From an uncultured Gammaproteobacteria bacterium (GTDB taxonomy: Bacteria > Pseudomonadota > Gammaproteobacteria > PS1 > Pseudothioglobaceae): DNA of 41,685 bases. This document shows positions 25,008-32,460 of the stretch, piece after piece (position 1 is the stretch's first letter; every line of letters starts with the position of its first letter). The stretch is from positions 1 to 41,685 of the forward strand of contig CALBNC010000008.1 in the NCBI GenBank assembly GCA_937896195.1, in the 5' to 3' direction. Under the pieces are notes generated by a model. It ran no database searches. It was not told the DNA's origin and saw nothing but the letters and a program-made list of their open reading frames with translations. Made by a program: the position numbers and the translations under genes.

Positions 25008-26429
25008 TTAGCCGTAGGTTGATTTTAGTAAACCAGGCATTGTGTGAATATCACCTGCACCTAGGGTTAGTAAAACGTCATTTTCATTAATAATATGAGG
25101 CAACACCTTTAAAACTTCTTGTGCATTCTTGATCACAACTGGGTTTAATGTTGAACGCTTTCTGATAGATTCAGCTAGTGTTGAACTACTAATTTGAGCA
25201 ATTGGATCTTCGCTTGCAGGGTAAATATCTAACAAGATCAAGCCATCTGCAAGACTTAAAATACGAGCAAAATCATCAAACAAGTCTCTGGTTCTAGAAT
25301 AACGATGTGGCTGAAAAATTACCACAAGACGTCTATCAGGGTAGGTGTTCTTAAGTGAGTCAAAAATGGCATTAATTTCAACAGGGTGGTGTCCATAATC
25401 ATCAAAAAAATCAATTGAATGACCTTGAATTGATAACTGACCATGGTGATCTAATCTTCTAGCGACGCCAGAGAAATGGCTAAGTGCAGACTGGATAATA
25501 TTGATGTCAATATTGAGTTCACAGCAAACACCAATAGCAGCCAAGGTATTAAGAATGTTATGCTTACCAATAAGGTTAAGCTGAATTGGGTAAGGATTGT
25601 TGTATTTTGAATTGTCCCGAGTGTGAACAACGTCAAAATGCATTTGCATGCCAACCTGTTTGACATTAATAGCACGTATATCAGCATCTGAATTAAAACC
25701 ATAGCTAATCATAGGGCGATGGATGTCGCTAATAATATCACGCACACCTTGATCATCACTACAAAGAATACAAGCACCGTAAAAGGGTAAGTTTGAGGTG
25801 AAACTAACAAAAGTATCTTTTAATTGTTGATAATTATTGTCATAGGTTGCCATGTGATCTTGGTCAACATTAGTGATCACGCTAAGCATAGGTTGCAAAT
25901 GCAAAAAAGATGCATCTGACTCATCTGCTTCAGCAATTAAATAATCACTCTCGCCTAATTTAGCGTTCACGCCAGTCGAATTTAAAATACCACCAATAAT
26001 GTAAGTAGGGTCAAGCTCAGCATGATTAAGAATGTGAGCAATAATACTCGTTGTGGTTGTCTTTCCATGTGTGCCAGCAACGGCAATACCAAAACGAAAG
26101 CGCATAATTTCAGCCAGCATTTCGGCTCTAGGGACAACTGGAATATGTAATTTTTGTGCCCTTACTAGCTCAGGATTACTAGAGCTAATAGCACTGGATA
26201 CAACTACTGCTTGTACATTATCAATATTATGCGCATCATGCTTGAAGTTAATCTTACAGCCCATCTTTGACAGTCTGTCAGTGATACTATTTTGATGAAT
26301 ATCTGAGCCAGAAATTTGATAACCAAGGTTATGCAACACTTCAGCAATACCACTCATACCAGAGCCACCAATACCAATAAAATGAATTTTACTGATTCTA
26401 GATTCGGAGACTTGCCTTAAATCTTTCAT
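25008..26429 (-). CDS. murC: UDP-N-acetylmuramate-L-alanine ligase
   Basis: MurC adds L-alanine to UDP-MurNAc, the first amino acid of the stem peptide. The 473-aa product has GIGGSGMSGIAEVL (19-32) in the UDP-binding domain, the P-loop GTHGKTTTT near 120, EADESDASFLHL near 170, and FQPHRYSRT in the C-terminal domain. The length is normal. The ATG overlaps the ispF stop by 4 bp, joining the isoprenoid and cell-wall genes in one translational run. No murG is upstream, unlike the usual dcw order. Confidence 0.96.
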   Translation of the reverse strand: MKDLRQVSESRISKIHFIGIGGSGMSGIAEVLHNLGYQISGSDIHQNSITDRLSKMGCKINFKHDAHNIDNVQAVVVSSAISSSNPELVRAQKLHIPVVPRAEMLAEIMRFRFGIAVAGTHGKTTTTSIIAHILNHAELDPTYIIGGILNSTGVNAKLGESDYLIAEADESDASFLHLQPMLSVITNVDQDHMATYDNNYQQLKDTFVSFTSNLPFYGACILCSDDQGVRDIISDIHRPMISYGFNSDADIRAINVKQVGMQMHFDVVHTRDNSKYNNPYPIQLNLIGKHNILNTLAAIGVCCELNIDINIIQSALSHFSGVARRLDHHGQLSIQGHSIDFFDDYGHHPVEINAIFDSLKNTYPDRRLVVIFQPHRYSRTRDLFDDFARILSLADGLILLDIYPASEDPIAQISSSTLAESIRKRSTLNPVVIKNAQEVLKVLPHIINENDVLLTLGAGDIHTMPGLLKSTYG

Positions 26430-26899
26430 ACTTTAAGGGCGCTAATGATGCAAAGTACCTGAATACCTTCACCTCTACCAAACGCAGTTAACCCTTCGCC
26501 AGTAGTTGCAGTAATACCAACATCATTAGGTGATATGTTAAACAACTTGGCTATATTTGTTTTCATATCAGCAATAAAGGGTGAGATTTTTGGCGTCAAG
26601 CATTCTATAGAAACTGCAATATGTTGTACTTGCCAATCTTGTAAGTCTTGAAGAGCTAATTTTAAATATTCGCTACTATCAGTAATTCCTTGCTGGCAAA
26701 GATTGTCTGCTATTTCACCTAATATATTGACACCAGTAATGGAAGAAACAGCATTGGTTAGGGCGTGAAATAGTACATCACCATCGCTATTAGCTCGCAA
26801 GCCTTGTGCATGCTTGAGATTAACCCCTGCTAATAATAAAGCCTTATGATTGTCCTCAAAGGCATGTGAATCTTGACCTAAGCCAGTTTTAATTTTCAT
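26426..26899 (-). CDS. ispF: 2-C-methyl-D-erythritol 2,4-cyclodiphosphate synthase
   Basis: IspF makes the cyclic diphosphate in the MEP route to isoprenoids, which supplies undecaprenyl phosphate and the dimethylallyl group for MiaA. The 157-aa product has the zinc ligands in GLGQDSHAF (D9, H11) and LFHALTNAV, and the C-terminal TATTGEGLTAFGRGEGI. The first residue of the usual HSDGDV loop is asparagine here (ANSDGDV), a small departure from the E. coli enzyme. It overlaps both ispD and murC by 4 bp. Confidence 0.95.
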   Translation of the reverse strand: MKIKTGLGQDSHAFEDNHKALLLAGVNLKHAQGLRANSDGDVLFHALTNAVSSITGVNILGEIADNLCQQGITDSSEYLKLALQDLQDWQVQHIAVSIECLTPKISPFIADMKTNIAKLFNISPNDVGITATTGEGLTAFGRGEGIQVLCIISALKV

Positions 26900-27603
26900 G
26901 AGATCAATGATTTATTTAAATAAAAATTAGCTAAAGCCATATCCTCTGGACTGGTGATCTTAATATTGGTTTTTGAAGATTCAACCAATAAAGAATCTAA
27001 ACCCAAATGCTCAATGGCACTGGCTTCGTCTGTAATATTAATACCATCATTATAAGCAGTATTTAATGCGTGTAGTAATATACCAAATCGATACATCTGC
27101 GGTGTTTGAGCTTGCCAAAGATTGCTTCTATCAATAGTAGACTCAATCATTTGATGATTAGATTTTTTAATAGTGTCAACCACTTTAGTTGCTAACAATC
27201 CACCAACTTTTTGATTCTCAAGTTGTTGGATAAGATTTTCAACATCTTTAACCTCTATACAGGGGCGAGCAGCGTCATGTACTAAAACCCAATCATTGTC
27301 TTTAACGAAAGGCTTTAAAGCATTGAGAGCATTAATCACTGAATGGTAGCGTTCTTTGCCACCAGTAGTAGTGGTTAAAAGCTTAGGATGGTTATAAAAC
27401 TGAGAAGAGCTAAACAAACTGTCTTGCTCAGAAATTGCTACCACGCAGCCTTTAATTTTTTTAATATTTAATAAGGTTGATAGAGTTTGGTCAAGAACGC
27501 TCAAACCATTGTCTAGTTGCAAATATTGCTTAGAGATGTTCGATTGCATTCTTGCTCCAACTCCGCTGGCAGGTACAACAAGATAACAATGATCAGTTGA
27601 CAT
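26896..27603 (-). CDS. ispD: 2-C-methyl-D-erythritol 4-phosphate cytidylyltransferase
   Basis: IspD transfers CMP to methylerythritol phosphate in the MEP route. The 235-aa product has the nucleotide loop VPASGVGARMQSNISKQYL (9-27), where the usual AAG is PAS. It also has VLVHDAARPCI near 95, QTPQMYRFGIL near 155, and a C-terminal TSPEDMALANF. It follows ftsB by 54 bp and overlaps ispF by 4 bp. The ftsB-ispD-ispF order is a gammaproteobacterial hallmark. Confidence 0.95.
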   Translation of the reverse strand: MSTDHCYLVVPASGVGARMQSNISKQYLQLDNGLSVLDQTLSTLLNIKKIKGCVVAISEQDSLFSSSQFYNHPKLLTTTTGGKERYHSVINALNALKPFVKDNDWVLVHDAARPCIEVKDVENLIQQLENQKVGGLLATKVVDTIKKSNHQMIESTIDRSNLWQAQTPQMYRFGILLHALNTAYNDGINITDEASAIEHLGLDSLLVESSKTNIKITSPEDMALANFYLNKSLIS

Positions 27604-27634
27604 AAAACATAAAATTAGAGTGGATTATTTTTTT

Positions 27635-27640
27635 ATTATA
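27635..27640 (-). promoter_or_regulatory. Possible internal -10 before ispD
   Basis: A minus-strand TATAAT (27640-27635) lies in the 54-bp ftsB-ispD gap, giving a leader of about 25 nt. There is no acceptable -35 or extended -10, so it is weak. It matters because it could let ispD and later genes be expressed if transcription stops in ftsB. Confidence 0.28.
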
Positions 27641-27657
27641 CCCAAGCAATGCTAGTT

Positions 27658-27993
27658 TTAATCTGGATCAGAAATACTGATTTGGTAGTATTTTTCTCCA
27701 GGCTTAATGAGGCCAAATTTGTGTCTAGCCATGGATTCTAAAATTTCTAATTTTTCATCTGATTTTGCATTTAATTCTAGCTGAAGCTTTAAGTTGTCTT
27801 GTTTTAGCTGTTGATTAACTGCTAGATTTTCTTTAAGAATTGCCTGCTTTTCGTTTATATCAAAAGGGAATGTATTAATGACAAAGTTTTGACGTACCAG
27901 GGTTGCTAAAACGATAAGCAAAATAATACTAATCCAGTAGCGATAAAAAAAGCCAAATAGTCTATTTGGCTTTTTTAAAGGGTCAATATTCAC
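27658..27993 (-). CDS. ftsB: Cell division protein FtsB (septum formation initiator family)
   Basis: FtsB is a small bitopic protein that pairs with FtsL and FtsQ. The 111-aa product has an N-terminal cytoplasmic tail (1-20) and a transmembrane helix (about 20-38, YWISIILLIVLATLV). A coiled coil follows (about 47-82, NEKQAILKENLAVNQQLKQDN), and the typical C-terminal RHKFGLIKPGEKYYQI ends the protein. It is about 8 aa longer than E. coli FtsB (103 aa), and the N-terminal tail before the membrane helix looks longer. The start is GTG with no Shine-Dalgarno. Codons 7-17 (KKPNRLFGFFY) lie inside a perfect terminator-like palindrome, described separately. No better start exists downstream because the helix would be cut. 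Confidence 0.86.
   Translation of the reverse strand: MNIDPLKKPNRLFGFFYRYWISIILLIVLATLVRQNFVINTFPFDINEKQAILKENLAVNQQLKQDNLKLQLELNAKSDEKLEILESMARHKFGLIKPGEKYYQISISDPD
27945..27976 (-). terminator. Intrinsic-terminator-like hairpin inside the ftsB 5' coding region
   Basis: A perfect palindrome pairs 27946-27959 with 27963-27976: 14 bp around a 3-nt loop, with GCC/GGC in the middle. On the minus strand the right arm runs into seven consecutive T. It lies 32 nt after the stop of the small upstream gene and within codons 7-17 of ftsB. It may end the small gene's transcript, attenuate the ftsB operon, or both. The plus strand also shows a T-run, so it could stop transcription in either direction. 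Confidence 0.6.
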
Positions 27994-28008
27994 AATTTAT
28001 TTAATGGA

Positions 28009-28248
28009 TTAGCCATCAGCAAGATTTTTACCATCTTGGGCATCTTGTATAAACATCCAAACTGAACCGCCAATAATATAGACGGTAGAGGCAACTACTC
28101 CAAAAGCTGCAATATATTCAGCAGTACCAGAAATAACTTCGATATATGAAAGTATGATTAAAGCCAAAGGCGCCACTAAAGATATCGCCAAAGTGCTAAT
28201 CATTAAAATATTTCCTCTTAAACTACTGTTATCTACTGAAGAGCTCAT
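28009..28248 (-). CDS. Small two-helix membrane protein, unrecognised
   Basis: I do not recognise this 79-aa protein. After a polar start (MSSSVDNSSLRGN) there are two hydrophobic helices (about 14-35 and 44-64) and a short polar tail ending DAQDGKNLADG, a likely hairpin membrane protein. The frame is open to a TTG at 28269, but the ATG at 28248 has AAGG 8 nt upstream and I prefer it. It has its own extended -10 promoter and is followed 32 nt later by the terminator-like hairpin, so it may be a separate transcript. Its position just before ftsB may be incidental. Confidence 0.62.
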   Translation of the reverse strand: MSSSVDNSSLRGNILMISTLAISLVAPLALIILSYIEVISGTAEYIAAFGVVASTVYIIGGSVWMFIQDAQDGKNLADG

Positions 28249-28277
28249 GTTTTTACCTTGGTGAATCAATTAAAAAT

Positions 28278-28286
28278 ATTATATCA
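28278..28286 (-). promoter_or_regulatory. Extended -10 promoter for the small membrane protein (and ftsB run)
   Basis: The minus strand reads TGA then TATAAT (28286-28278), a full extended -10 motif. No consensus -35 is at 16-18 nt. Predicted initiation near 28271 gives a leader of about 23 nt to the ATG at 28248. Confidence 0.48.
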
Positions 28287-28314
28287 CAAATCTTTTTTAC
28301 TTTATTGATGTAAG

Positions 28315-28725
28315 TCAATTTTTCACCAACAAAGTGTGAGAAATTTGGTCATGCCAAGCCAGGTTGTTTTGGCTAAATACTTGATAAATAAACCCAGCGC
28401 CAAGTGTTAAAAAAGATATAAATCCTAACATAAAGCGAATGAATGCTTGTTGATGGGTGATACTTTTCCCTTTATGAGAAGATTGATTGTTTTGTATAAC
28501 TTGAAATTTCCAAGCTTTCATTCCAACGGTTTGGCGCCCTTTAACCCATGACATGGTGAAGTATAAATAAACACTGGGTAGAGTGATTAGATAGAAAAAA
28601 GCACCTCCCATATCGCCAAATAATGCATTGGCAACCATCCCAATAAAAAAGACTAAAGAAAAGGTTAGGCAAGTGTCGTAAAACATAGCACCAAGTCGGC
28701 GCAAAAATGAGACGTTAGATTTCAT
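28315..28725 (-). CDS. RDD family membrane protein
   Basis: This 136-aa protein has the RDD pattern. The N-terminal LRRLGAMFYDTCLTFSL (8-24) carries R and D in the first helix, where the family usually has RRLGAxxxDxxL. Two further hydrophobic segments follow, then a final segment with AWHDQISHTLLV, matching the common WHDxxxxTxVV ending. RDD proteins have no single known role; some have been proposed as ion exchangers. It overlaps the M23 peptidase gene by 11 bp, so the two are cotranscribed. Confidence 0.85.
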   Translation of the reverse strand: MKSNVSFLRRLGAMFYDTCLTFSLVFFIGMVANALFGDMGGAFFYLITLPSVYLYFTMSWVKGRQTVGMKAWKFQVIQNNQSSHKGKSITHQQAFIRFMLGFISFLTLGAGFIYQVFSQNNLAWHDQISHTLLVKN

Positions 28726-29539
28726 GATTAATCAATAAGTTAGGATTGACAACGGTTTGGTTAAGGTAGACTCCAAAATGTAGATGAGGGCCTGTAGCTC
28801 TACCTGTTTGACCTATAGTGCCGATGATATCACCTTGTTTTACGATTTGACCAGGTACTACTAGGCGTTTATTCATATGAATATAAACGCTAATCAGGCC
28901 CTGACCATGATCAATAAAGACAGCATTGCCGTTAAAGAAAAACTCATCACTAATGATCACCTTACCGCCCCCAGAAGCTTTAATTTCGGTACCAACGTCT
29001 CCTGCATAATCTAGTCCTGTATGAGGTCGCCTAGCTTGCCCATTATAAAAACGTTTAAATCCAAAGGGGCTTGTGGTAACCCCTGATACAGGTCGAATGA
29101 AAGCTGCTTTGTTCATGATGGTGTTGGAAAAAACTTTACGTGCTTTGGAAAGAATCGGACGCTCTTGGTTGATTCTATCCATGTGTAATAGATTTGGATT
29201 AACGTATTTTTTGTTTTTCCCTTTCAGGGTGATATACTGCTTTTTGTAATCATGTTCAGTTACTTTAAAGGTAATATTACGTGTCGAAAAATCCTTAATA
29301 GTGATCTGTTTTTCGCCTATTTTAGCCAATAAAGGAATACCGACTAATGCTTGCCAATGCGTATTATTTACTTGCTGAGTGTAGACTGGAACTTGACTAT
29401 AAAAAGCTTTTGGGTTGGAATGATTGGTATAGAAATCAACCACTGCTATGCCGCCTGGTATGGGTGTATGTTTGACATTAAGATTCGCCAAAACGCTCAA
29501 GGGTAAAAGTAAGAATAATAAGAATTTAGTTTTTTTCAA
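28715..29539 (-). CDS. M23 family metallopeptidase (LytM type, probably active)
   Basis: This 274-aa secreted protein has a signal peptide (MKKTKFLLFLLLPLSVLA). Its C-terminal LytM domain has all zinc ligands: HTGLD, YIHM and GPHLHFGVY. GLDYAGDVGTEI and GQIVKQGDIIGTIGQTG complete the usual pattern. It should cut peptidoglycan cross-bridges in the periplasm. I chose the TTG at 29539 because CCAAGGTGG lies 7 nt upstream and the signal peptide starts there; a longer frame to an ATG at 29569 adds MASFIPRWKK. It overlaps xseA by 14 bp. The other LytM protein in this window (36884-37450) has lost its ligands. Confidence 0.88.
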   Translation of the reverse strand: MKKTKFLLFLLLPLSVLANLNVKHTPIPGGIAVVDFYTNHSNPKAFYSQVPVYTQQVNNTHWQALVGIPLLAKIGEKQITIKDFSTRNITFKVTEHDYKKQYITLKGKNKKYVNPNLLHMDRINQERPILSKARKVFSNTIMNKAAFIRPVSGVTTSPFGFKRFYNGQARRPHTGLDYAGDVGTEIKASGGGKVIISDEFFFNGNAVFIDHGQGLISVYIHMNKRLVVPGQIVKQGDIIGTIGQTGRATGPHLHFGVYLNQTVVNPNLLINHEI

Positions 29540-30926
29540 TTTTTTCCACCTTGGAATGAATGACGCCATCGCTTAGACGTGTTTTAATAGTCTGCCCTGA
29601 TTGGGTATGAGTAATTGACGTTAATACTTGGTTTTTACTGCCTACAGTAATACTATAACCTCTAGACAGTGTGCTGAGTGGCGATAGATGCCCTAGTGAA
29701 TTGGCATGACTAGCCAGTTGATTTTGTTGCTGCTTAATAATTTGTGATGTCGCGTTTTTCAGTCGACTGTTTAATTGGGATAAAGTTTGTTTGCTATCAT
29801 GAACAACCTGGTTTATTTGTCGATGCAGTTGATTAGCGGACAACTGACTAATAGCAATAGAATGCTTAATTCTTACGCTAGGTGAATGTTGTTTTAAGTT
29901 AGAAAGTAATGTTGTTAATTTATACTCTTGAGTATCAATGACACTGGCTATGGATCCACTCAGTCGATGTGACAAGTAATCAAGTTGTTGCGATAAATAA
30001 TTTAATTGTCTATCAGGTGAAACTACTCTAAGCTTAAGCTGATCAAGGTAAGCTTGTTTACGTTGTTTGTTTTGAAGAACTTGGTGGTGTAATTGTGTCG
30101 ATAATTTTGCCACACGAGAAAGTATTTCCAACTTATCAGGTGTTGCCAACATAGCTGCAGCACTAGGTGTTGGAGCACGAATATCTGCTACAAAATCAGC
30201 AATAGTGGTGTCCGTTTCATGGCCAATTGCGCTAATAATCGGTGTTTTAGTGTTGTAAATAATACGCGCTAATGATTCCTCATTAAAGGCCCATAGATCT
30301 TCTAGCGATCCACCACCTCGAGCAACAATTAACACATCACAGCGTTGAGAATTATCTGCTGCAATAATGGCTTGACCAATTTTTTCAAATGAGCCTTGAC
30401 CTTGTACTATACTGTCAAATAATAAAACATGAGCAAAAGGATAGCGCTTATTTAACACTCTAATAATATCTTGAATAACTGCGCCGGTCGATGAAGAAAT
30501 TACACCAATAGTATTGATTTGAGTTGGTAGTTTTTTTTTATGCGATTGATCAAATAAGCCCTCTTCAGCAAGCTTGTTTTTTAATTGCTCAAAGGCTAGA
30601 TTAAGATTACCAGCACCCACTGGCTCAATCTGTTGAACAATAAGCTGAAAATCTCCTCGTGCCTCATAAAGAGTTGGTGCGGCGCGCACTAAAACTTCCA
30701 TGCCATTTTCAGGCGTAAATTTAATATTGCGCTGATTAAGGCGAAATAGGGCGCAGCGAACTTGAGCCTTGTTATCTTTTAATGAGAAATACCAATGACC
30801 AGAAGCAGGGCGTGCCAAGTTAGAAATCTCTCCCTGCAACCAGCAAGTAGGGATATTATCTTCAACCGTTTTATTACACAGTGATAAAAAGCTGGAGACA
30901 CTGTAGATTTCATCTAAATTAAACAT
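29526..30926 (-). CDS. xseA: Exodeoxyribonuclease VII large subunit
   Basis: XseA with XseB degrades single-stranded DNA from both ends. The 466-aa product has the N-terminal OB fold (CWLQGEISNLARPASGHWYFSLKD, about 22-50) and the catalytic region with VIVQGQGS, ARGGGSLEDLWAFNEE, and GHETDTTIADFVADIRAPTPSAAA. A long coiled coil (about 270-400) precedes the short C-terminal segment with SRGYSI. The small subunit gene xseB is not adjacent. The ATG is 3 bp after the smr stop. Confidence 0.95.
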   Translation of the reverse strand: MFNLDEIYSVSSFLSLCNKTVEDNIPTCWLQGEISNLARPASGHWYFSLKDNKAQVRCALFRLNQRNIKFTPENGMEVLVRAAPTLYEARGDFQLIVQQIEPVGAGNLNLAFEQLKNKLAEEGLFDQSHKKKLPTQINTIGVISSSTGAVIQDIIRVLNKRYPFAHVLLFDSIVQGQGSFEKIGQAIIAADNSQRCDVLIVARGGGSLEDLWAFNEESLARIIYNTKTPIISAIGHETDTTIADFVADIRAPTPSAAAMLATPDKLEILSRVAKLSTQLHHQVLQNKQRKQAYLDQLKLRVVSPDRQLNYLSQQLDYLSHRLSGSIASVIDTQEYKLTTLLSNLKQHSPSVRIKHSIAISQLSANQLHRQINQVVHDSKQTLSQLNSRLKNATSQIIKQQQNQLASHANSLGHLSPLSTLSRGYSITVGSKNQVLTSITHTQSGQTIKTRLSDGVIHSKVEKIEKN

Positions 30927-30929
30927 AAT

Positions 30930-31412
30930 CTATTGTTTAAGTAAGGCGAAGATTGCACCAGCGCCACCATCTTTGTCAGGACAAGAGTTAAATGCCAGCA
31001 CTTGAGGGTGTTGATTTAAAAAGCTCACAACTTGGGTTTTAAGGATACTCATGCCATTTCCAGAGTGATAGCCCTTACCATGAATAATATGAATAAAATT
31101 TTCATGCTGATGGCGATACATGAACTCACTCATAGATTCACATGCTTCAACAGTCGTCAGCCCATGAAGATCTAATGAAGGTGCATGGTCAATATCGCCG
31201 CGTTTCATTTTTTTAATAATTTTTGGCGATAAGCCATTTTTGGCATAGGCTACAGTTTGTGATCCATTCAAGCGGGCTTCAGTGATATAGCTATAGGCCG
31301 TGAATGCAGCTTTTTTGACTTGATTATTTTTTGGGTTTACGCCGTCTTTATCGATAGGCGAATTAGCATCAACACTGTCTCTAAACATTTGTTTGTCGTT
31401 GTCGTTGATCAT
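30930..31412 (-). CDS. Smr domain protein (SmrA-like)
   Basis: This 160-aa protein has a C-terminal Smr domain: LDLHGLTTVEACESM (80-94), FIHIIHGKGYHSGNG, and DGGAGAIFALLK at the end, with the conserved DLHG and HGKG motifs. Smr domains are proposed nucleases or nucleic-acid binders; related stand-alone proteins in E. coli are YdaL and SmrB. No MutS domain is attached. The ATG is 15 bp beyond the rpsT terminator with no Shine-Dalgarno, so expression must come from readthrough or from a promoter I cannot see. It precedes xseA by 3 bp. Confidence 0.85.
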   Translation of the reverse strand: MINDNDKQMFRDSVDANSPIDKDGVNPKNNQVKKAAFTAYSYITEARLNGSQTVAYAKNGLSPKIIKKMKRGDIDHAPSLDLHGLTTVEACESMSEFMYRHQHENFIHIIHGKGYHSGNGMSILKTQVVSFLNQHPQVLAFNSCPDKDGGAGAIFALLKQ

Positions 31413-31426
31413 TTTTGTTTACGCAT

Positions 31427-31451
31427 TAAAAAAGCCCTCAAATGAGGGCTT
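31427..31451 (-). terminator. Rho-independent terminator of rpsT
   Basis: On the minus strand an 8-bp stem AAGCCCTC / GAGGGCTT (31451-31444 and 31439-31432) with a 4-nt loop is followed by a T-run to about 31428. It lies 25 bp after the rpsT stop and only 15 bp before the smr ATG. Confidence 0.82.
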
Positions 31452-31476
31452 CATTATAGCAATGTTAAATTGTTAT

Positions 31477-31737
31477 TTACAGAGCTTTGATTTGTGCATT
31501 AATACGAGCTTTCTTTCTAGATGCTTGGTTCTTATGCATAAGGCCTTTGCTAACTGATTGATCAATCATTTTTTGCATAGCAACATAACCACCTTGTGCT
31601 TCTTCTTTATTACCAGCATCTAATGCGTAAGATACTTTCTTGATGAAAGTACGAACTTTAGCGCGGATTTGAGAATTGTGCTTGTTGCGTTTAGTTGCTT
31701 GTCTTGCGCGTTTTTTTGAACCTGCTGAATTAGCCAT
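31477..31737 (-). CDS. rpsT: 30S ribosomal protein S20
   Basis: S20 binds 16S rRNA early in 30S assembly. The 86-aa basic helical protein begins MANSAGSKKRARQATKRNKHN, the family's hallmark start, and ends with SRKKARINAQIKAL. The length is typical. It has its own promoter and terminator, so it is largely a single-gene unit, as in E. coli. The ATG has only a weak ribosome site, which may be relevant to feedback control of S20, but no rRNA-like leader is visible. Confidence 0.97.
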   Translation of the reverse strand: MANSAGSKKRARQATKRNKHNSQIRAKVRTFIKKVSYALDAGNKEEAQGGYVAMQKMIDQSVSKGLMHKNQASRKKARINAQIKAL

Positions 31738-31771
31738 CGTGTTATATAAGAGTTAAATATTTAAAGGCGTA

Positions 31772-31800
31772 ATTATAAAGTCTTAGTGAGCAAAAGTCTA
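31772..31800 (-). promoter_or_regulatory. Promoter of rpsT
   Basis: On the minus strand TAGACT (31800-31795, 4 of 6) is followed after 17 nt by a perfect TATAAT (31777-31772). Initiation near 31765 gives a leader of about 28 nt to the ATG at 31737. It lies between the hflD stop and rpsT, as expected for a separate ribosomal-protein unit. Confidence 0.6.
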
Positions 31801-31821
31801 GTGAAATTGAAAATTAAATTA

Positions 31822-32460
31822 CTAGGACTGTGCCAGATTATCTGATGGGCTAGCAGATTTTTCTATTACCTCTATTGTCTTTAATATTTTGCGCTTATTG
31901 ATGAGTAAATGCCAGGTCTTTCCGCCTTGGGATTTCCATAGAGATGCTGCTCGTATGCCAGATAATAGCAATGCTCTAATATGGTTAGCGGTGCGATCAT
32001 TAGATAAATACAGCTGCTCACCTTTAACCATAATTCTTGGATTTAGCCCGCCTAAGGTTGATTTGTATAGCTCACCTAAACGCGCAATGGAGTTAGTATG
32101 AGTAATTTCAAAGAATGTTTGCTTATTAAAAGTGTTGATCTCAGCGGTAATTGTATCTAATAAAGCTGGATTTTTCATTAATTTCTTTTCAAGGTTGATG
32201 AGTGATAAGGCGTAGAAAGTAATGGCTTGCATAGACTTAGTCTTTTTACTAAGTACAGCTTTTAAAGTTGACATACCAACAGATAGCTTAGCTTTAGAGT
32301 CAAAGATATCAACCACGTTTGAGCTTGTATTAACAATACTGCCTAGGCTTGCGCCAGAGCATTCACTATGGCAAATACCCTTTGAGGCAAGTTGATCAAC
32401 GAGTGCAGCACTTTGCAAGATTCCCGCTAAGGCTAAGGTTTGGTTTTCTAATTTATTCAT
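31822..32460 (-). CDS. hflD: High frequency lysogenisation protein HflD homolog
   Basis: HflD is a membrane-associated protein; in E. coli it interferes with phage lambda CII. Its wider role is unclear. The 212-aa product matches E. coli length (213) and shows QTLALAGILQSAALVDQLASKG near the start and PRIMVKG near 150, with ALLSGIRAASLWKSQGG near 180, both conserved in the family. I use the ATG at 32460 rather than a longer frame to 32487: the MNKLENQTLALAG start aligns with family N-termini, and the ATG overlaps the mnmA stop by 8 bp (ATGAATAA). The mnmA-hflD order is standard in Gammaproteobacteria, although purB does not follow. Confidence 0.9.
   Translation of the reverse strand: MNKLENQTLALAGILQSAALVDQLASKGICHSECSGASLGSIVNTSSNVVDIFDSKAKLSVGMSTLKAVLSKKTKSMQAITFYALSLINLEKKLMKNPALLDTITAEINTFNKQTFFEITHTNSIARLGELYKSTLGGLNPRIMVKGEQLYLSNDRTANHIRALLLSGIRAASLWKSQGGKTWHLLINKRKILKTIEVIEKSASPSDNLAQS

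Noticed and set aside
31752..31763. Palindrome TTAAATATTTAA in the rpsT leader
   Set aside because: It is pure A/T in an AT-rich spacer and is expected by chance.
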